A stretch of 6,147 nucleotides of DNA, taken from the NCBI GenBank assembly GCA_946635125.1, contig CAMPBB010000035.1:1-6147 (forward strand), in the 5' to 3' direction. Both the position numbers and the translations under genes were made by a program. The notes below the pieces were generated by a model, which did not search any database, had not been told where the DNA came from, and saw only the letters and a program-made list of their open reading frames with translations. Shown piece after piece: positions 6,139 through 6,147 of this stretch. How positions within the stretch are numbered: the stretch's first letter is position 1; the number at the start of each line of letters is the position of its first letter. Source of the DNA: an uncultured Clostridia bacterium. Lineage in GTDB: Bacteria; Bacillota; Clostridia; Christensenellales; UBA1242.

Positions 6139-6147
6139 ATGAAAACT
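6139..6147 (+). CDS. Start of an unidentified gene, cut by the window edge
   Basis: ATG AAA ACT (Met-Lys-Thr) follows GGAGGAG at 6129-6135, with 5 bases from GGAGG to the ATG and a TATAAT promoter just upstream. That makes a real start likely. Only three codons are visible, so nothing can be said about the product. Confidence 0.65.

Noticed and set aside
1..6147. Alternative genetic code with TGA as Trp, considered because of the high AT content
   Set aside because: Trp codons are TGG and every gene reads through without in-frame TGA.

Overview
The window is strongly AT-rich bacterial DNA. All full-length genes read cleanly in the standard code: Trp is TGG, no in-frame TGA is needed, and stops are TAA or TAG. 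AGGAG-type ribosome sites, near-consensus sigma-A promoters, U-tract terminators and a transcriptional riboswitch point to a low-GC Bacillota-type organism, perhaps an uncultured Clostridia or Bacilli lineage. No sequence here fixes the genus.

Left part (1-3554): a + strand operon. It begins inside uvrB (helicase motif VI and the C-terminal UVR motif). uvrB overlaps the start of a complete uvrA by 11 bp, and a stand-alone YqfO/Nif3-insert-like protein follows 21 bp after uvrA. UvrA and UvrB are the damage-recognition proteins of nucleotide excision repair. The role of the third protein is unknown.

Middle (3555-4751): the most interesting part. An extended -10 promoter drives a leader that I fold as a yybP-ykoY (Mn2+-sensing) riboswitch. 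Its closing helix shares bases with a downstream intrinsic terminator, which suggests an ON switch. The controlled gene encodes an unrecognised 273-residue protein with an N-terminal coiled coil, two Gly-rich membrane segments and a C-terminal H-x-D-x-H-x-x-E cluster. It does not resemble the usual Mn exporters (MntP, TerC/Alx, P-type ATPase), so it is a candidate new member of the manganese regulon.

Right part (4751-6147): about 250 bp of noncoding DNA between convergent genes. It holds 20-21 bp AT tandem repeats, a strong 16-bp-stem terminator, a perfect 20-bp palindrome and a second terminator. A minus-strand classical short-chain dehydrogenase with a consensus promoter follows. An AT-rich divergent promoter region then leads to the first three codons of another + strand gene at the right edge.
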